Assembly: GCF_902506095.1 (NCBI RefSeq)
Contig: NZ_LR733293.1
Location: forward strand, 354,416 to 418,415
DNA length: 64,000 bases
DNA from: Arthrobacter sp. 9AX
Lineage (GTDB): Bacteria > Actinomycetota > Actinomycetes > Actinomycetales > Micrococcaceae
Reading direction: 5' to 3'
The stretch's first letter is position 1. Every line of letters begins with the position of its first letter. The notes beneath the pieces are model-generated. The model worked only from the letters and a program-made list of their open reading frames with translations. It was not told the origin of the DNA and ran no database searches. This document shows, one piece after another, positions 34,578 through 42,758 of the stretch. The translations under genes and the position numbers were made by a program.

Positions 34578-35531
34578 TCAGCCTGCGGCGGCCGATGGTT
34601 CGCGAATGAGCGACGGCGTGAACCGGGCTCCCGTATCCGGGAAGGCAGGCACGTCGATCCGGGCGTGCGTGTGCACCTCACGGACTGTCCGCCGGGTATG
34701 CCCGGCGATCTCCTCCATGGTGGCCACCCACATGCCGTCCATCCCCTTCACCCGCTCGATCAGCCGTTCCAGCGCCACCGCCTTGGAGGGCCGGCCGGAG
34801 ATGAAGGGGTGGTTGGTCAGGACGAAGCAGCTGCCCTGCGCGAGGTGCGCCTCGGCCTCGAGCGTCCACATTTCGAGGACCTTCGCGGGGCTTTCGATGA
34901 CTCCGCTGCCGGTCACGCCCGGGTAGAAGGCGTACTGCTCCCAGTCGTCGAGGGCCCAGTCCACGGGAATCTCCACGATGTCCCGGGAGTCACCCGGGGC
35001 GACGCTGAAGCGGTAGGGGGCATCGCCGTCGAGCAGGCTGGAGTCGTAGAGGAAGCCGCGGTCCGCGAGGAGCCCCGCGGAGTGCCAGTTCAGCTCCCAC
35101 CAGGGTGCCCGGTAGCCTGCCGGCTGAACCCCGGCGGCCTTGGCCAGCGCCTCGAGTCCACGGTCCATGTAGCGGGCCTCGGTGTCGGCGTCAATGCCCT
35201 GCATGGGCTCGTGCAGGTAGCCGTGGTGGGCCACCTCGTGTCCGGCGTCCACGATCCGGCGGACGGTGTCCGGGTAGCACTCGGCTGTGAAGCCGGGAAC
35301 AAAGAACGTGGCGCGGATGTCCTGCCGCCGGAGGATCTGCAGCAGCCGGGGAACGGCCACCTTGGGCCCGTAGGACTGGTGCGTCATCAGCGACATTCGG
35401 CCGGTGCTCTTGGGATCGTGGGCGATGGTGCAGGATTCGGCGTCCACATCGAAGGTGAAGGACGCTGCGGCGCGCTTTCCTTCGGGCCAGGTGATGGGGT
35501 GGGCGGAATCGGGGAAGGCTTCAAGGTTCAC
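34578..35531 (-). CDS. Polysaccharide-deacetylase-fold hydrolase (NodB/PuuE type)
   Basis: Metal-dependent amidohydrolase-like enzyme of 317 aa. The NodB motifs are FTFDVDAES (catalytic and metal Asp), GHEVAHHGYLHE (metal His pair), RAPWWELN and the late TNHPFISGRPSK. There is no signal peptide, so it acts inside the cell, unlike true polysaccharide deacetylases. That, plus the NCS1 permease and PucR regulator next to it, points to an allantoinase (PuuE) or cyclic-imide hydrolase. The GTG at 35531 has AGGA upstream. Substrate is unproven. Confidence 0.75.
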   Translation of the reverse strand: MNLEAFPDSAHPITWPEGKRAAASFTFDVDAESCTIAHDPKSTGRMSLMTHQSYGPKVAVPRLLQILRRQDIRATFFVPGFTAECYPDTVRRIVDAGHEVAHHGYLHEPMQGIDADTEARYMDRGLEALAKAAGVQPAGYRAPWWELNWHSAGLLADRGFLYDSSLLDGDAPYRFSVAPGDSRDIVEIPVDWALDDWEQYAFYPGVTGSGVIESPAKVLEMWTLEAEAHLAQGSCFVLTNHPFISGRPSKAVALERLIERVKGMDGMWVATMEEIAGHTRRTVREVHTHARIDVPAFPDTGARFTPSLIREPSAAAG

Positions 35532-35566
35532 GGTGTTCCTAGGATCTTTGGAAGTTCGGAAGCGGG

Positions 35567-37081
35567 TCAGGAGGCGGCCGGCGCACCGGGAGCGGACGCT
35601 CCGGTCAGCTCGGTGGGCCCCTGCGGGGCCGGGGCCGAAGCGGAGAGGAATCTGCGGTGCACTTTCGGGCCCAGGATGGCGTAGCTGGCGGCGCTGGCCA
35701 GGCCGCCGGCGAGCCAGGACAAGTCCCAGCCGCCCAGGGCCACGGCGATGGGGCCCTGCATGGCGGGGACGAGACCGTACATAAACAGCCAGGTGGCGAA
35801 GATGCCCACCAGGAGGGAGGTGACGCCCGCCCAGTTGACGCCCGGAAGCCGGCTGGTGCCGACGCCGTCGAACAGCCTGTCCGGATTCCCGGGCCAACGC
35901 TTGTCAATCCAGAAGTAGTGCACCAGCATCACGCCGCCCCAGGCGGCCACCCAGGCCACGAGGCCGATGAGCCAGGCGTCCAGGACGGCGGCGAAGTCTT
36001 CCTGGAAGATGAAGAAGACGACGGCGCCGAGCGAGAAGACCCCGACGAACAGGTTGAGCTTGCGGCGGCTGATGGTGATGTCCAGCGCCTGCGTGGCCAC
36101 CGAGAAGGTGTAGATGTTCAGGATGTTGGTGGCGATGGGGCCGTGCAGCACCATCAGGAGGACCGGCAGCGCCATCACGCCGAAGTTCTGGACGATGAGC
36201 TTCCCGGGATCGATCTCGCCGCTGTTGGTGGCAAGGCTTGCGCCGAGGACGCCGAGCCAGACCACGGGGATGAACTGGCCCAGGACGGAGGCCAGGTAGA
36301 CCTTCTTCCTGGGGACTTCGGTGCTGACAAAGCGGGAGTAGTCCGCCGCGTACGTGAACCAGGTGATGCCCCAGCCGATGCCGATGGCGGTCATCACGGC
36401 GCTCATTGCCGCGATCCGCTCCGATCCTTCAAGGATGTTGCCCGCAGGCCCGGCGTAGGACCAGTCGATCTTCATTCCGATCCAGGCCACAGCGGACATC
36501 ACGGCGAGGATGATGATGGTGGGCGGAACGGTCCACTTCTCGAAGGCGGCGATCGCCCTGTAGCCGAACCAGGCGATGGCCACCTGCGCGGCCATGATGA
36601 CCGTGGCCACGCCGATCTTCCAGCCGTAGTTGTGGGCGGTGGGATCCACCCAGCCGAGGGTGCCGAACAGCGCCATCACCAGGTCCAGAATGATCCAGGT
36701 GTTGACGGCGCACCAGCCGATCACCAGGAGCGCCTGGATGGCTGCCGGGAGGTAGTTGCCGCGGCGGCCGAAGGCAGCCCGGGCGAGCACCATGCCGGTG
36801 GCGCCGGTCTTCTGGCCCAGCAGGACAAAGCAGCCGAACAGCAGCATACCGATCAGGTTGCCCAGGACCAGGACTGTCACGGTGTCCGCGAAACCCAGCC
36901 CCAGATGGATTCCGAGGGCGCCCAGGACCCAGTTGATCGGTGCCAGGTTGGCGCCCGCCCAGATCCAGAACTGGCCCGAAACTTTGTGGGTGCGCCGGGA
37001 CTCGGGGATGGGCTGGAGCCAGGCTTCGACGTCTTCCGCGTGGGCGGATTGCTCGACTCCTGGAGTGGGTTGTTGTTGCAT
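35567..37081 (-). CDS. NCS1-family permease (cytosine/purine/allantoin type)
   Basis: Nucleobase-cation symporter of 504 aa with 12 helices. The N-terminal half contains FWIWAGANLAPINWVLGALG, where NCS1 proteins bind sodium and substrate, and the GRRGNYLPAAIQALLVIGW loop is typical of cytosine permease (CodB) relatives. The ATG at 37081 is supported by GAAGAGG upstream; longer reading frames are shadow. It is transcribed toward the deacetylase-fold hydrolase 35 bases downstream and away from pucR. Likely cargo is a purine or pyrimidine breakdown product. Confidence 0.85.
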   Translation of the reverse strand: MQQQPTPGVEQSAHAEDVEAWLQPIPESRRTHKVSGQFWIWAGANLAPINWVLGALGIHLGLGFADTVTVLVLGNLIGMLLFGCFVLLGQKTGATGMVLARAAFGRRGNYLPAAIQALLVIGWCAVNTWIILDLVMALFGTLGWVDPTAHNYGWKIGVATVIMAAQVAIAWFGYRAIAAFEKWTVPPTIIILAVMSAVAWIGMKIDWSYAGPAGNILEGSERIAAMSAVMTAIGIGWGITWFTYAADYSRFVSTEVPRKKVYLASVLGQFIPVVWLGVLGASLATNSGEIDPGKLIVQNFGVMALPVLLMVLHGPIATNILNIYTFSVATQALDITISRRKLNLFVGVFSLGAVVFFIFQEDFAAVLDAWLIGLVAWVAAWGGVMLVHYFWIDKRWPGNPDRLFDGVGTSRLPGVNWAGVTSLLVGIFATWLFMYGLVPAMQGPIAVALGGWDLSWLAGGLASAASYAILGPKVHRRFLSASAPAPQGPTELTGASAPGAPAAS

Positions 37082-37121
37082 CGGGGCCTCTTCTTTGAGG
37101 GGATGGGGATTCTTCAAGGTT

Positions 37122-37159
37122 ATGTGTCGGGGGACACATCGACTAGCTACAATGTGTCC
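37122..37159. promoter_or_regulatory. Operator with three ATGTGTC half-sites in the pucR divergent region
   Basis: ATGTGTC (37122-37128) and GACACAT (37133-37139) form a dyad with four G between them. GGACACAT (37132-37139) and ATGTGTCC (37152-37159) form a second dyad with a 12-base gap. The -10 candidate TACAAT (37148-37153) for pucR lies between, so PucR probably controls both directions. Confidence 0.65.
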
Positions 37160-37190
37160 TAAGCTTTCCCCTTCTATATGACGGAGTGTC

Positions 37191-38750
37191 ATGCCGGTTC
37201 GTTTGGAAGATGTCCTTCGGCATTCCACTGTCCGGGCCGCCGATCCGGTGGTCCGCGCAGCCGCGGGAGTGGTACCGCAGACCCAGCTCCGGTGGATCCA
37301 CTCCAGCGAGGTCCTGGATATTGCGTCGCTGCTCGGGGGCGGTGAGCTACTGCTGACGGGGGGACAGGCCCTTGTGTCCGCTTCCGATGAGCGCCGCACC
37401 GTGTACATCCGGGATCTTGCGGAGCGTGGGGTGGCGGCGCTCGCCGTGGAGACGGGAAGTGTGCTGCCGTCCATTCCGTCCTCGATGATCCTGGCCGCTG
37501 AGGAGGCCGGACTTCCCCTGATCGAGCTGCGCAAGGTGGTCCCGTTCGTGGGGGTTATGGAGGCCATCAACTCACAGCTGGTCAGCGAGTCCGCGGCGCA
37601 CTTGCAGCAGGCGGACCAGGCCAGCCATGCCATGGCGGTGGAACTGGCCCACGGCGGAAGCCTTGACCGCATCCTGGCGGTCCTGGCTGCGGCAACGCGT
37701 TCGGAGGTGGTGCTGACCTCCACGGCCGGTGCGGCGCTGGCCAGCGCCGAGCCCAACGGGCACCTGAATGAACCGGGCCCGGCGTCCTCCGGTGAAGACG
37801 GAAACACCATCCACGTGGAGGTGCCGGTGCGGGGCATTCCGTCTGCCCGGTTGACGGTGTACGTCCGCGGTGACGCTGACGTGAACCTTGCCAGGATTGC
37901 CGCGAACCGTTCTGTGGACATCCTGGCTCTTGCCCTGCTGCAGCGCATGCCTCCGGGGTTGAAGGAGATGGCAGGCGCGGCGCTGATCCGGGCGATGGAT
38001 TCGGGAAAACAGAACTGGCGACTCCAGGAACTGGCTCCTGCGGCGGGCATTGCGGTGACCGCACAGGTAGTGGCCGTGGTGGTCCGTTCCCCTGCCTCCA
38101 AGCAGCTCCGCAAGGATGTGGAGCGCCTGCTCGATCCGGGCGGCCAGCACGGCGCCAGCTATGCGGACAACGCGGAACTCCTGGCGCTGGGTGTCCTCCG
38201 CTCGGGGAATGTCCAGGATGAACGGCAAAAGATTGTGGACGGCCTGCAGTCGCTGGAGGTGCCCGAGGGGACGGTGAGTGCAGTGGGGCCTGTGGCGCCA
38301 GGGATAGCGTCCGCTCCGTGGTCCCTGTCCGAGGCGAGGCTCACGCTGGAACTGGCTTCCGACGTCGGCCCTTCCAGGTCAGCGGCCACCGCACCGGGGC
38401 GGGTGCTTGACGCCCAGGCGTTCGCCGTGGAACGGCTGGCGGTCCAGGTGATGGACGAAGCCCGGCGGCGGGACTTCGTCAACCAGCAGCTGGCCGCCGT
38501 CCTGGAGCACGACGCGCAGCGTCACTCCCAGCTGGCAGTGACGCTGCGCGTCTGGCTGGATTCGGGATGCAACACCGCGCAGACCGCCAGGGAGCTGCAT
38601 GTGGAGCGGCAGTCCATGCATCAGCGGCTGCAGCGGATTTTCTCCCTGTGCGGCGGTGATCCCCGCGGCACCGGCCGGCTCCCGGCACTGCACCTCGCAG
38701 CCCGGATGGCCGCGCTCCAGGCTACCCGGCCCGGACGCTCTCTCACTTGA
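37191..38750 (+). CDS. PucR-family transcriptional regulator
   Basis: Regulator of 519 aa. The N-terminal PucR sensing domain covers about residues 5-130 (LEDVLRHSTVRAADPVVRA, WIHSSEVLDIASLLGGGELLLTGG). A GGDEF-like middle and a C-terminal PucR HTH domain (RVWLDSGCNTAQTARELHVERQSMHQRLQRI) follow. GGAG precedes the ATG. It is divergent from the NCS1 permease and deacetylase genes, which it presumably controls. Its last codons and TGA stop are part of a 32-bp repeat unit, so the natural C-terminus has been set by the repeat. Confidence 0.88.
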   Translation: MPVRLEDVLRHSTVRAADPVVRAAAGVVPQTQLRWIHSSEVLDIASLLGGGELLLTGGQALVSASDERRTVYIRDLAERGVAALAVETGSVLPSIPSSMILAAEEAGLPLIELRKVVPFVGVMEAINSQLVSESAAHLQQADQASHAMAVELAHGGSLDRILAVLAAATRSEVVLTSTAGAALASAEPNGHLNEPGPASSGEDGNTIHVEVPVRGIPSARLTVYVRGDADVNLARIAANRSVDILALALLQRMPPGLKEMAGAALIRAMDSGKQNWRLQELAPAAGIAVTAQVVAVVVRSPASKQLRKDVERLLDPGGQHGASYADNAELLALGVLRSGNVQDERQKIVDGLQSLEVPEGTVSAVGPVAPGIASAPWSLSEARLTLELASDVGPSRSAATAPGRVLDAQAFAVERLAVQVMDEARRRDFVNQQLAAVLEHDAQRHSQLAVTLRVWLDSGCNTAQTARELHVERQSMHQRLQRIFSLCGGDPRGTGRLPALHLAARMAALQATRPGRSLT

Positions 38751-38802
38751 TGCGGGTTTTCGGGCAACCCTCTCCCACCTGACGCGGGTTTTGGACCGAT
38801 GC
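38733..38802 (+). repeat. 32-bp-period repeat, locus B (two units and a worn third)
   Basis: Unit 1 GGACGCTCTCTCACTTGATG continues with CGGGTTTT (38733-38760). Unit 2 has CCTCTCCCACCTGACGCGGG then TTTTGG. The A of the CAC core is at 38745 and 38777, exactly 32 apart; a worn CTTCACTTC follows near 38808. Both units run with pucR. The TGA of unit 1 is the pucR stop codon. Confidence 0.8.
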
Positions 38803-38816
38803 CCTTCACTTCCCGC

Positions 38817-40145
38817 CTAATCCGTGGGTTTCAGGGACGCCTTGATCAGCGCTGCAACGCGTTCGGCCTCGGTGTAGGCCCCGTGGGTCCCTGCGGTCTC
38901 GGAGGTGTAGTCGCCCGCGAAGTGCAGTGTCCCCACCGAACGTTGAAGCTCCGGAAGAGCTGCCGCCCGCCCGGGACTGAGCAGGGCGAAGCAGTGCTGC
39001 CAGGTCTGGGCGTGCACCCCGAGGACGCGGCCGCGAAGCTGGGGTGCCACCCTGTAGACGTCCTCCATCCACTGTGCGACCCGCGGCTCGTCGTCGGCAA
39101 ACCCCGGCAGGTAGCCCGAGGAGTTTCCGTAGCAGGTCAGCTGCAGGATGTTTGCCTGGGAGGTCTCCTCTGTACCGCCCGGGACAGGGTTGATGATGGC
39201 GTCGAAGGGCATGCCGACGGTGACGATGAACGCCCAGTCCTTGAACTCCGGGAGCCCTTCAATATCGGCCACGATGTTGAGCGTGGTGCTGCCGGGGCTG
39301 GCCACCTTAGTGAGCGCGGACTTCTTCCATTCCGGCAGGTCCCCGATGATATCCGGGACCACCGGCCCGGGAACTGCCAGGACTACGTGCTTTGCCGTCA
39401 GGTTGCCTGTGCCGCTTTCGCCCTGAACGGCCACCTCGTAGACGCCCTCTTGCTCCAGCCAGGCAACATCGGTCACCCGGGTGTTGCAGCGGACGGTGTG
39501 CTCAGGCAGGCGTTCCAGGATGGCGCGTGGAATGGCCTGCATTCCTTCGAGCGCGAACAGGCGGTTGTTCTTTTCCCGTGCCAGGTAGCTGGCGAAATAC
39601 CGCAGCGCGTATTTCGCCGAGAGGTTGGCCGGATCGCCCACGGCGCCGCCGCGGATTGCGGTGGCGATAATGTCCCGGACCGCCGGCTGCAGGTCACGGA
39701 TTCTTTCCGCCACGGTCTCGCTTGTCAGCTTGTCGAGCCCGCCGGCTGTTGTCCGGTCATTGACGTAGTCCTGGTACTCCGTAAGGGAGGTTTCAATGAA
39801 CTTGACCAGCTCCGTCTTTTCGGACTCCGTGAGACTAAGGCCGGCCACCAGGTCCTCGTTGGTATGCGCCACTACGGTTTTGCCGTTGACGTGGATACCG
39901 TACGTTTCGGGCAGGAAGGGCACAGTTTGGATGCCCAGTTGGTTTACAAGCTCTTCTGATTTCGTTCCCTTGTAGACGAACATCGCGCCGGAGTTCGCCG
40001 ACGTTCCGGCCAACTGGACGGTGCGTGACCGGCCGCCGATGTCCGGACCGACCTCCAGGACAAGGACATCCAGGCCCGTGTCCCGCAGATAGTACGCAGT
40101 ACCAAGTCCTGCGGCGCCGGCTCCAACAATAATCACGTCATGCAC
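38817..40145 (-). CDS. Flavin-containing amine oxidase
   Basis: FAD-dependent oxidase of 442 aa in the monoamine-oxidase/phytoene-desaturase superfamily. The N-terminal dinucleotide fold reads VIIVGAGAAGLGTAYYLRDTG, followed by the second FAD motif PDIGGRSRTV. The C-terminal FAD-contact block is LHFAGDYTSETAGTHGAYTEAERVA, as in amine oxidases. It is the last gene of an operon with an amino-acid-type ABC importer and a small universal stress protein, so the imported compound is probably an amine or amino acid that this enzyme deaminates (inference). Confidence 0.82.
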   Translation of the reverse strand: MHDVIIVGAGAAGLGTAYYLRDTGLDVLVLEVGPDIGGRSRTVQLAGTSANSGAMFVYKGTKSEELVNQLGIQTVPFLPETYGIHVNGKTVVAHTNEDLVAGLSLTESEKTELVKFIETSLTEYQDYVNDRTTAGGLDKLTSETVAERIRDLQPAVRDIIATAIRGGAVGDPANLSAKYALRYFASYLAREKNNRLFALEGMQAIPRAILERLPEHTVRCNTRVTDVAWLEQEGVYEVAVQGESGTGNLTAKHVVLAVPGPVVPDIIGDLPEWKKSALTKVASPGSTTLNIVADIEGLPEFKDWAFIVTVGMPFDAIINPVPGGTEETSQANILQLTCYGNSSGYLPGFADDEPRVAQWMEDVYRVAPQLRGRVLGVHAQTWQHCFALLSPGRAAALPELQRSVGTLHFAGDYTSETAGTHGAYTEAERVAALIKASLKPTD

Positions 40146-40171
40146 TGGTGGCTCCTTCTGGAAAAATCTGC

Positions 40172-40498
40172 TTAGTCGGCGTCGTACGTGCTGGCAATGT
40201 AGACGTCGCAGGGCGCACTGTGCGCCACGCTGTTGGCCGCGCTGCCCAGGACGCGTCCGATGCCCCGCATCCTGCGGTTGCCCACCACGATGACGCGGGC
40301 CTCCTTGCGGATCGCTTCTCTGATGCGGGCATCCGCCCGCCTGCCGCCGGCTACGGAGTAGGTGATGTTGATGTCCCCGCCCAAGGTGTCAGCCACGGTC
40401 CTCGCGACGTGTTCTGCCTTGTCGGCGTCCGACGACCAGCCATTTGTCACGGCCGCTGCTGAAGACGTCCGAACGCTCAGCGTCGAAGGCTGAAACAA
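40172..40498 (-). CDS. Small universal stress protein (UspA-like)
   Basis: A 108-residue UspA-fold protein. The C-terminal nucleotide-binding block is clear: ARVIVVGNRRMRGIGRVLGSAANSVAHSAPCDVYI, matching the G-2x-G-9x-G(S) pattern. The N-terminal beta strand and DGS loop are replaced by TNGWSSDADKA, so the protein is shorter than the usual 140 residues. The first possible start is a TTG at 40498; a GTG at 40450 is an alternative. It sits between the binding-protein and amine-oxidase genes with short gaps on both sides and is likely co-transcribed. Confidence 0.7.
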   Translation of the reverse strand: MFQPSTLSVRTSSAAAVTNGWSSDADKAEHVARTVADTLGGDINITYSVAGGRRADARIREAIRKEARVIVVGNRRMRGIGRVLGSAANSVAHSAPCDVYIASTYDAD

Positions 40499-40516
40499 CG
40501 TGGAAGGACGCTGCGG

Positions 40517-41383
40517 TCAGAGCTCGCTGGGTGCGCCCGGCTCCCCGACGGAGGGGTCGATCGCATACTTCTCAAGGAGCTTCTTGATAGTGCCGTCTTC
40601 CCGGAGTTTCTTGATGTCCTCGTCCAGTGCCTTTCCGAGTGCGTCATTATCGAGGCTGGACGGCAACATGACCTGGCCCACCGCCGCGAACTGCGGGACG
40701 TTCGCGTTCGGCTTCACGTCGACCACCGTGGAACCCTCGATGGGGGCTGTTTTGAACCGGTAGTTGGCGGATGCGGAGGATGCCACCAGTGCGTCGATGC
40801 GGCCCGCCTTGAGATCGCCGTAGATGGATTCGTCGTCCTGGTAGATCTTGAACTTATCTCCCAGCCACTTCTGCATGCTGTCGTTCCAGAGGTTGCCGGC
40901 CACGGAGCCGATCACCTTGCCTTCAAGATTGTCGCTGGTCAGCCCCGTGGTGGAGACGATGGCCTGCGGGTCGCTCCAAAGCGGCGTGCTCATGTAGACG
41001 ATCTTGGTCCGTTCCTTGGTGCGCAGCCAGTTTCCCGAGCCGATGTCAACGCGCTTTGACTGCACTGACGGGATAACCGCTCCTGCGCCGCCGGAGGTGC
41101 TCACCGTGACTTTGAGGCACTCAAGCCTGGCGATCTCGTTGATCAGGTCACCCTCCATCCCGGTGACGCCTTCGCCTTCCAGGATTGTGGCGGGTGCATA
41201 GTCGTAGCTGGCGACTGTCAGCTCGCCTTCGGTGATGGTGTTGAGGTCGCTGTGTGCCGGTGTGCAGTCAGAGGCGCTGCCGGCGGTGTCGTTGCCTCCG
41301 CAGGCGGTGAGGGAGACCGTGAGCAGGCCGGCCGCGGCGCAGGCGGACAGTGTGCGCACCAGGGTGCGGGGAGTTCGTGACAT
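40517..41383 (-). CDS. Polar amino-acid ABC transporter substrate-binding lipoprotein
   Basis: Solute-binding lipoprotein of 288 aa. The signal peptide ends in the lipobox LTAC with the lipid-modified cysteine near residue 28. The mature part has the SBP family 3 fold: GVTGMEGDLINEIARLECLKV, SGNWLRTKERTKIVYMSTPL and DLKAGRIDALVASSASANY. It belongs with the two permeases and the ATPase encoded upstream on the same strand. Co-transcription with an amine oxidase suggests an amine-like or amino-acid ligand. Confidence 0.88.
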   Translation of the reverse strand: MSRTPRTLVRTLSACAAAGLLTVSLTACGGNDTAGSASDCTPAHSDLNTITEGELTVASYDYAPATILEGEGVTGMEGDLINEIARLECLKVTVSTSGGAGAVIPSVQSKRVDIGSGNWLRTKERTKIVYMSTPLWSDPQAIVSTTGLTSDNLEGKVIGSVAGNLWNDSMQKWLGDKFKIYQDDESIYGDLKAGRIDALVASSASANYRFKTAPIEGSTVVDVKPNANVPQFAAVGQVMLPSSLDNDALGKALDEDIKKLREDGTIKKLLEKYAIDPSVGEPGAPSEL

Positions 41384-41396
41384 GGTTTTTCTTTCT

Positions 41397-42107
41397 TTAC
41401 TGAGGTTGCGGGGCGGGATTGCCCTGGATGGGTGGAGCGAAGGTCAGTTGCGTTGCAGGTGGCGGCCGAGGCGGCGTTCCAGCACCCGGACCAGACCCAG
41501 GAAAATGAGAGTGAGTGACCCGTAGCACGGCGGTGAGCAAGTAGACGCTGAGGTATTCGAAGGTGATGGATGCAATTTCGAAGCCCTTGGACATCAGTTC
41601 CGGCACGGCGATCACGAAAGCGAGGGCGCTGCCCTGGAAGACGAGGACGGCGAGTCCGGCCAGGGGCGGGGTGGAGATCCGCAGTGCCTGCGGCAGGATG
41701 ATGATCCGGAACCCTGTCCAGCCACGGAGGCCGGAGGTGAGTGCTGCTTCTTTCTGCCCGAGAGGTACTGCGGCCAGCCCGGCGCGGAAGTACTCCGAGG
41801 CGTAGGCGCCGGTGTTCCAGGTCAAAGCGATGATGGCTGTGGTCAGGGATGTCAGGGTGATGCCGGCATCGGGGAGGCTGAAGTACAGCAGGTACAGCAG
41901 CACCAGGGCCGGCAGGCCACGGCCGACCTCCACGAACAGGAACGAAATCCACTGCAGCGGTGCGAATTTGGCCGCCGCCATGACAGCGAACAGCAAGCCG
42001 AGCGGGAATCCGAAAAGGAGCGAGAGTCCGGTCAGTTGGAGGCTGACAAGAAGTCCTGGAGCGAGGCTCGGCAACCAGCCGAGCCATTGGGTCAGCATGT
42101 CCATCAC
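41397..42107 (-). CDS. Polar amino-acid ABC permease with a frameshifted C-terminus
   Basis: HisM/GlnQ-partner type permease. Residues 1-200 are normal, with the EAA loop QKEAALTSGLRGWTGFRIIILPQALR. After SVYLLTAVL the frame runs into a Pro-rich tail (RVTHSHFPGSGPGAG). In the neighbouring frame the expected helix and tail continue (YGSLTLIFLGLVRVLE, then RRLGRHLQRN) to a stop at 41444. The break lies at 41519-41528 and equals loss of two bases. As written the last transmembrane segment is lost; a sequencing error is possible. Its ATG overlaps the other permease by four bases. Confidence 0.8.
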   Translation of the reverse strand: MMDMLTQWLGWLPSLAPGLLVSLQLTGLSLLFGFPLGLLFAVMAAAKFAPLQWISFLFVEVGRGLPALVLLYLLYFSLPDAGITLTSLTTAIIALTWNTGAYASEYFRAGLAAVPLGQKEAALTSGLRGWTGFRIIILPQALRISTPPLAGLAVLVFQGSALAFVIAVPELMSKGFEIASITFEYLSVYLLTAVLRVTHSHFPGSGPGAGTPPRPPPATQLTFAPPIQGNPAPQPQ

Positions 42108-42751
42108 GCCACTCCGATCTTCTTGCGCAGCCCGAGGTCGACCTGCCGTGAGACGAGGGCGACGACGAGGCTGATCACGATGTACAGCGCGCCGGCCACG
42201 ATGAAGGAGAGAAGCCCCTCATGCGTCTGCTTCGCACTTTGCTGGGCGTAGTAGGTGATTTCACGGACCCCGATGGTTGAGGCCAGGGCGGAGTCCTTCA
42301 ACAGCCCGATGCCGTACGTTGCGATGGCGGGCAGCGCCACACGGAATGCCTGCGGGGTGATGATGTGCCGGACGGTGGTGGCAGCACTGAGTCCGAGTGC
42401 GTGGGCCGCCTCGCGTGGCCCGTCGGGGATGCTGAGTAGGCCGGACCGGTAGATCTCGGCCATGAACGCGGAGGCAATGACCGAGAATCCGATGATTGCG
42501 GCCTGGATCGTCGACAGCCGCAGGGCGAACTGGGGCAAGCCAAAGTAGATCAGGAACAGCCACGTAATCGGCGGGATGACGCGGACCACGTTGATGTACA
42601 AGGTGGCGATACCCCGGACGAAGGCGAACGGTGAGCGTGCGGCCCCGACGAGTGACAGGCCGATGATGCCACCGATAACGAGCGAGGCGCCCGTGACGTA
42701 AAGCGTTAGTCCGACGCCGCGGGCGATCGCGGGCAGGAGTTCTGCAATCAT
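42104..42751 (-). CDS. Polar amino-acid ABC transporter permease
   Basis: Membrane subunit of 215 aa with about five helices. The HisQ/HisM signature is seen in RVIPPITWLFLIYFGLPQF and the EAA loop in GPREAAHALGLSAATTVRHIITPQAFR. The ATG at 42751 is chosen (GGTGAGA upstream); an extension to 42802 would overlap the ATPase gene. It overlaps the second permease as ATGA and follows the ATPase after seven bases, giving the order ATPase, permease, permease, binding protein. Confidence 0.88.
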   Translation of the reverse strand: MIAELLPAIARGVGLTLYVTGASLVIGGIIGLSLVGAARSPFAFVRGIATLYINVVRVIPPITWLFLIYFGLPQFALRLSTIQAAIIGFSVIASAFMAEIYRSGLLSIPDGPREAAHALGLSAATTVRHIITPQAFRVALPAIATYGIGLLKDSALASTIGVREITYYAQQSAKQTHEGLLSFIVAGALYIVISLVVALVSRQVDLGLRKKIGVA

Positions 42752-42758
42752 CGCAGTC

